Source of the DNA: an uncultured Allobaculum sp.
Lineage (GTDB): Bacteria; Bacillota_I; Bacilli_A; Erysipelotrichales; Erysipelotrichaceae
Direction: 5' to 3'
NCBI GenBank assembly: GCA_910579655.1
Contig: CAJTVE010000074.1
Coordinates: 1-12,952, forward strand
DNA length: 12,952 bases
The number at the start of each line of letters is the position of its first letter. Within the stretch, counting starts at the first letter, position 1. Under the pieces are notes generated by a model. That model did no database searches. It had not been told where the DNA came from and saw only the letters and a program-made list of their open reading frames with translations. The position numbers and the translations under genes were made by a program. Positions 12,864 to 12,952 of this stretch are shown one piece after another.

Positions 12864-12952
12864 ATTCATGAGAATGAAGACGTCACAAGCCTGCAAATAC
12901 CTTGGGGTTGCCAGGCACACCTTATACAAAATGATTGAAGATGGAATGCCTG
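12792..12952 (+). mobile_element. Probable left edge of an inserted mobile element
   Basis: The junction falls at or just after CGG at 12789-12791, where the phosphatase gene breaks off and AT-rich sequence starts. About 75 bases inside lies the start of a helix-turn-helix ORF. An ORF for a DNA-binding/recombinase protein close to the left end, and a GG at the junction, would fit an IS607-type element, which inserts at GG without inverted repeats. The element runs out of the window, so type and right end are unproven. Confidence 0.5.
12868..12952 (+). CDS. Helix-turn-helix protein start (excisionase/MerR-type), partial
   Basis: The partial frame reads MRMKTSQACKYLGVARHTLY and then KMIEDGMP at the window end. 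This is the classic first helix-turn-helix of excisionase-type DNA-binding proteins and of the N-terminal domain of IS607-type serine recombinases. In-frame ATGs lie at 12850, 12868 and 12874; none has a clear Shine-Dalgarno site. TATTAT/TATAAA sequences (12856-12864) just upstream would give a nearly leaderless message. The rest of the protein lies outside the window, so whether a recombinase follows cannot be seen. Confidence 0.6.
   Translation, partial: MRMKTSQACKYLGVARHTLYKMIEDGMP

Overview
The window looks like a chromosomal segment of a low-to-mid GC Bacillota. Shine-Dalgarno sites are strong (AGGAGG-type), genes sit in short operons separated by classic hairpin-plus-T-run terminators, and the gene families (AzlCD, YwnA-like Rrf2, BMP-type binding protein, Sel1 repeats) are typical of gut Firmicutes. 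An Erysipelotrichia-like host is my guess from protein flavour only; there is no rRNA or other taxonomic marker here.

Left end (1-1045): a gene graveyard. It holds the broken 3' part of an NAD(P)H-binding oxidoreductase gene (YwnB-like), a possible small gene remnant, a terminator hairpin, and the broken 3' end of a minus-strand gene resembling the C-terminal winged helix of AlbA_2/RecG-like ATP-binding proteins.

Middle (1045-9990): intact genes. A minus-strand IscA/HesB-like protein carries an unusual His/Cys-rich tail. A plus-strand Sel1-repeat protein follows, then an azlC-azlD branched-chain amino acid exporter pair, then an MFS transporter with a 200-residue charged cytoplasmic tail. 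Convergent to it is a minus-strand two-gene operon: a BMP-type periplasmic-binding domain protein that has no signal peptide and has a ParB-like N-terminal part, translationally coupled to a calcineurin-like phosphoesterase. Next comes an unrecognised 165-residue protein gene. Its upstream region has two identical 10-bp sites exactly 21 bp apart and a CcpA cre-like site over the putative -10 region.

Right part (9993-12952): about 970 bp without a protein gene, including a candidate structured RNA of about 230 nt (10332-10563) that ends in a UUCG-loop terminator. Then come an Rrf2 regulator gene with a promoter and paired operator-like dyads, an MBL-fold hydrolase gene with an atypical metal motif, and a histidine phosphatase gene cut off after about 46 codons by foreign AT-rich sequence. 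That sequence starts a helix-turn-helix ORF and looks like the left edge of a mobile element.

Most likely novel items: the candidate RNA at 10332-10563, the regulated unknown gene at 9399, and the cytosolic BMP/ParB-like protein paired with a phosphoesterase. No CRISPR array, tRNA, rRNA or complete mobile element was seen.
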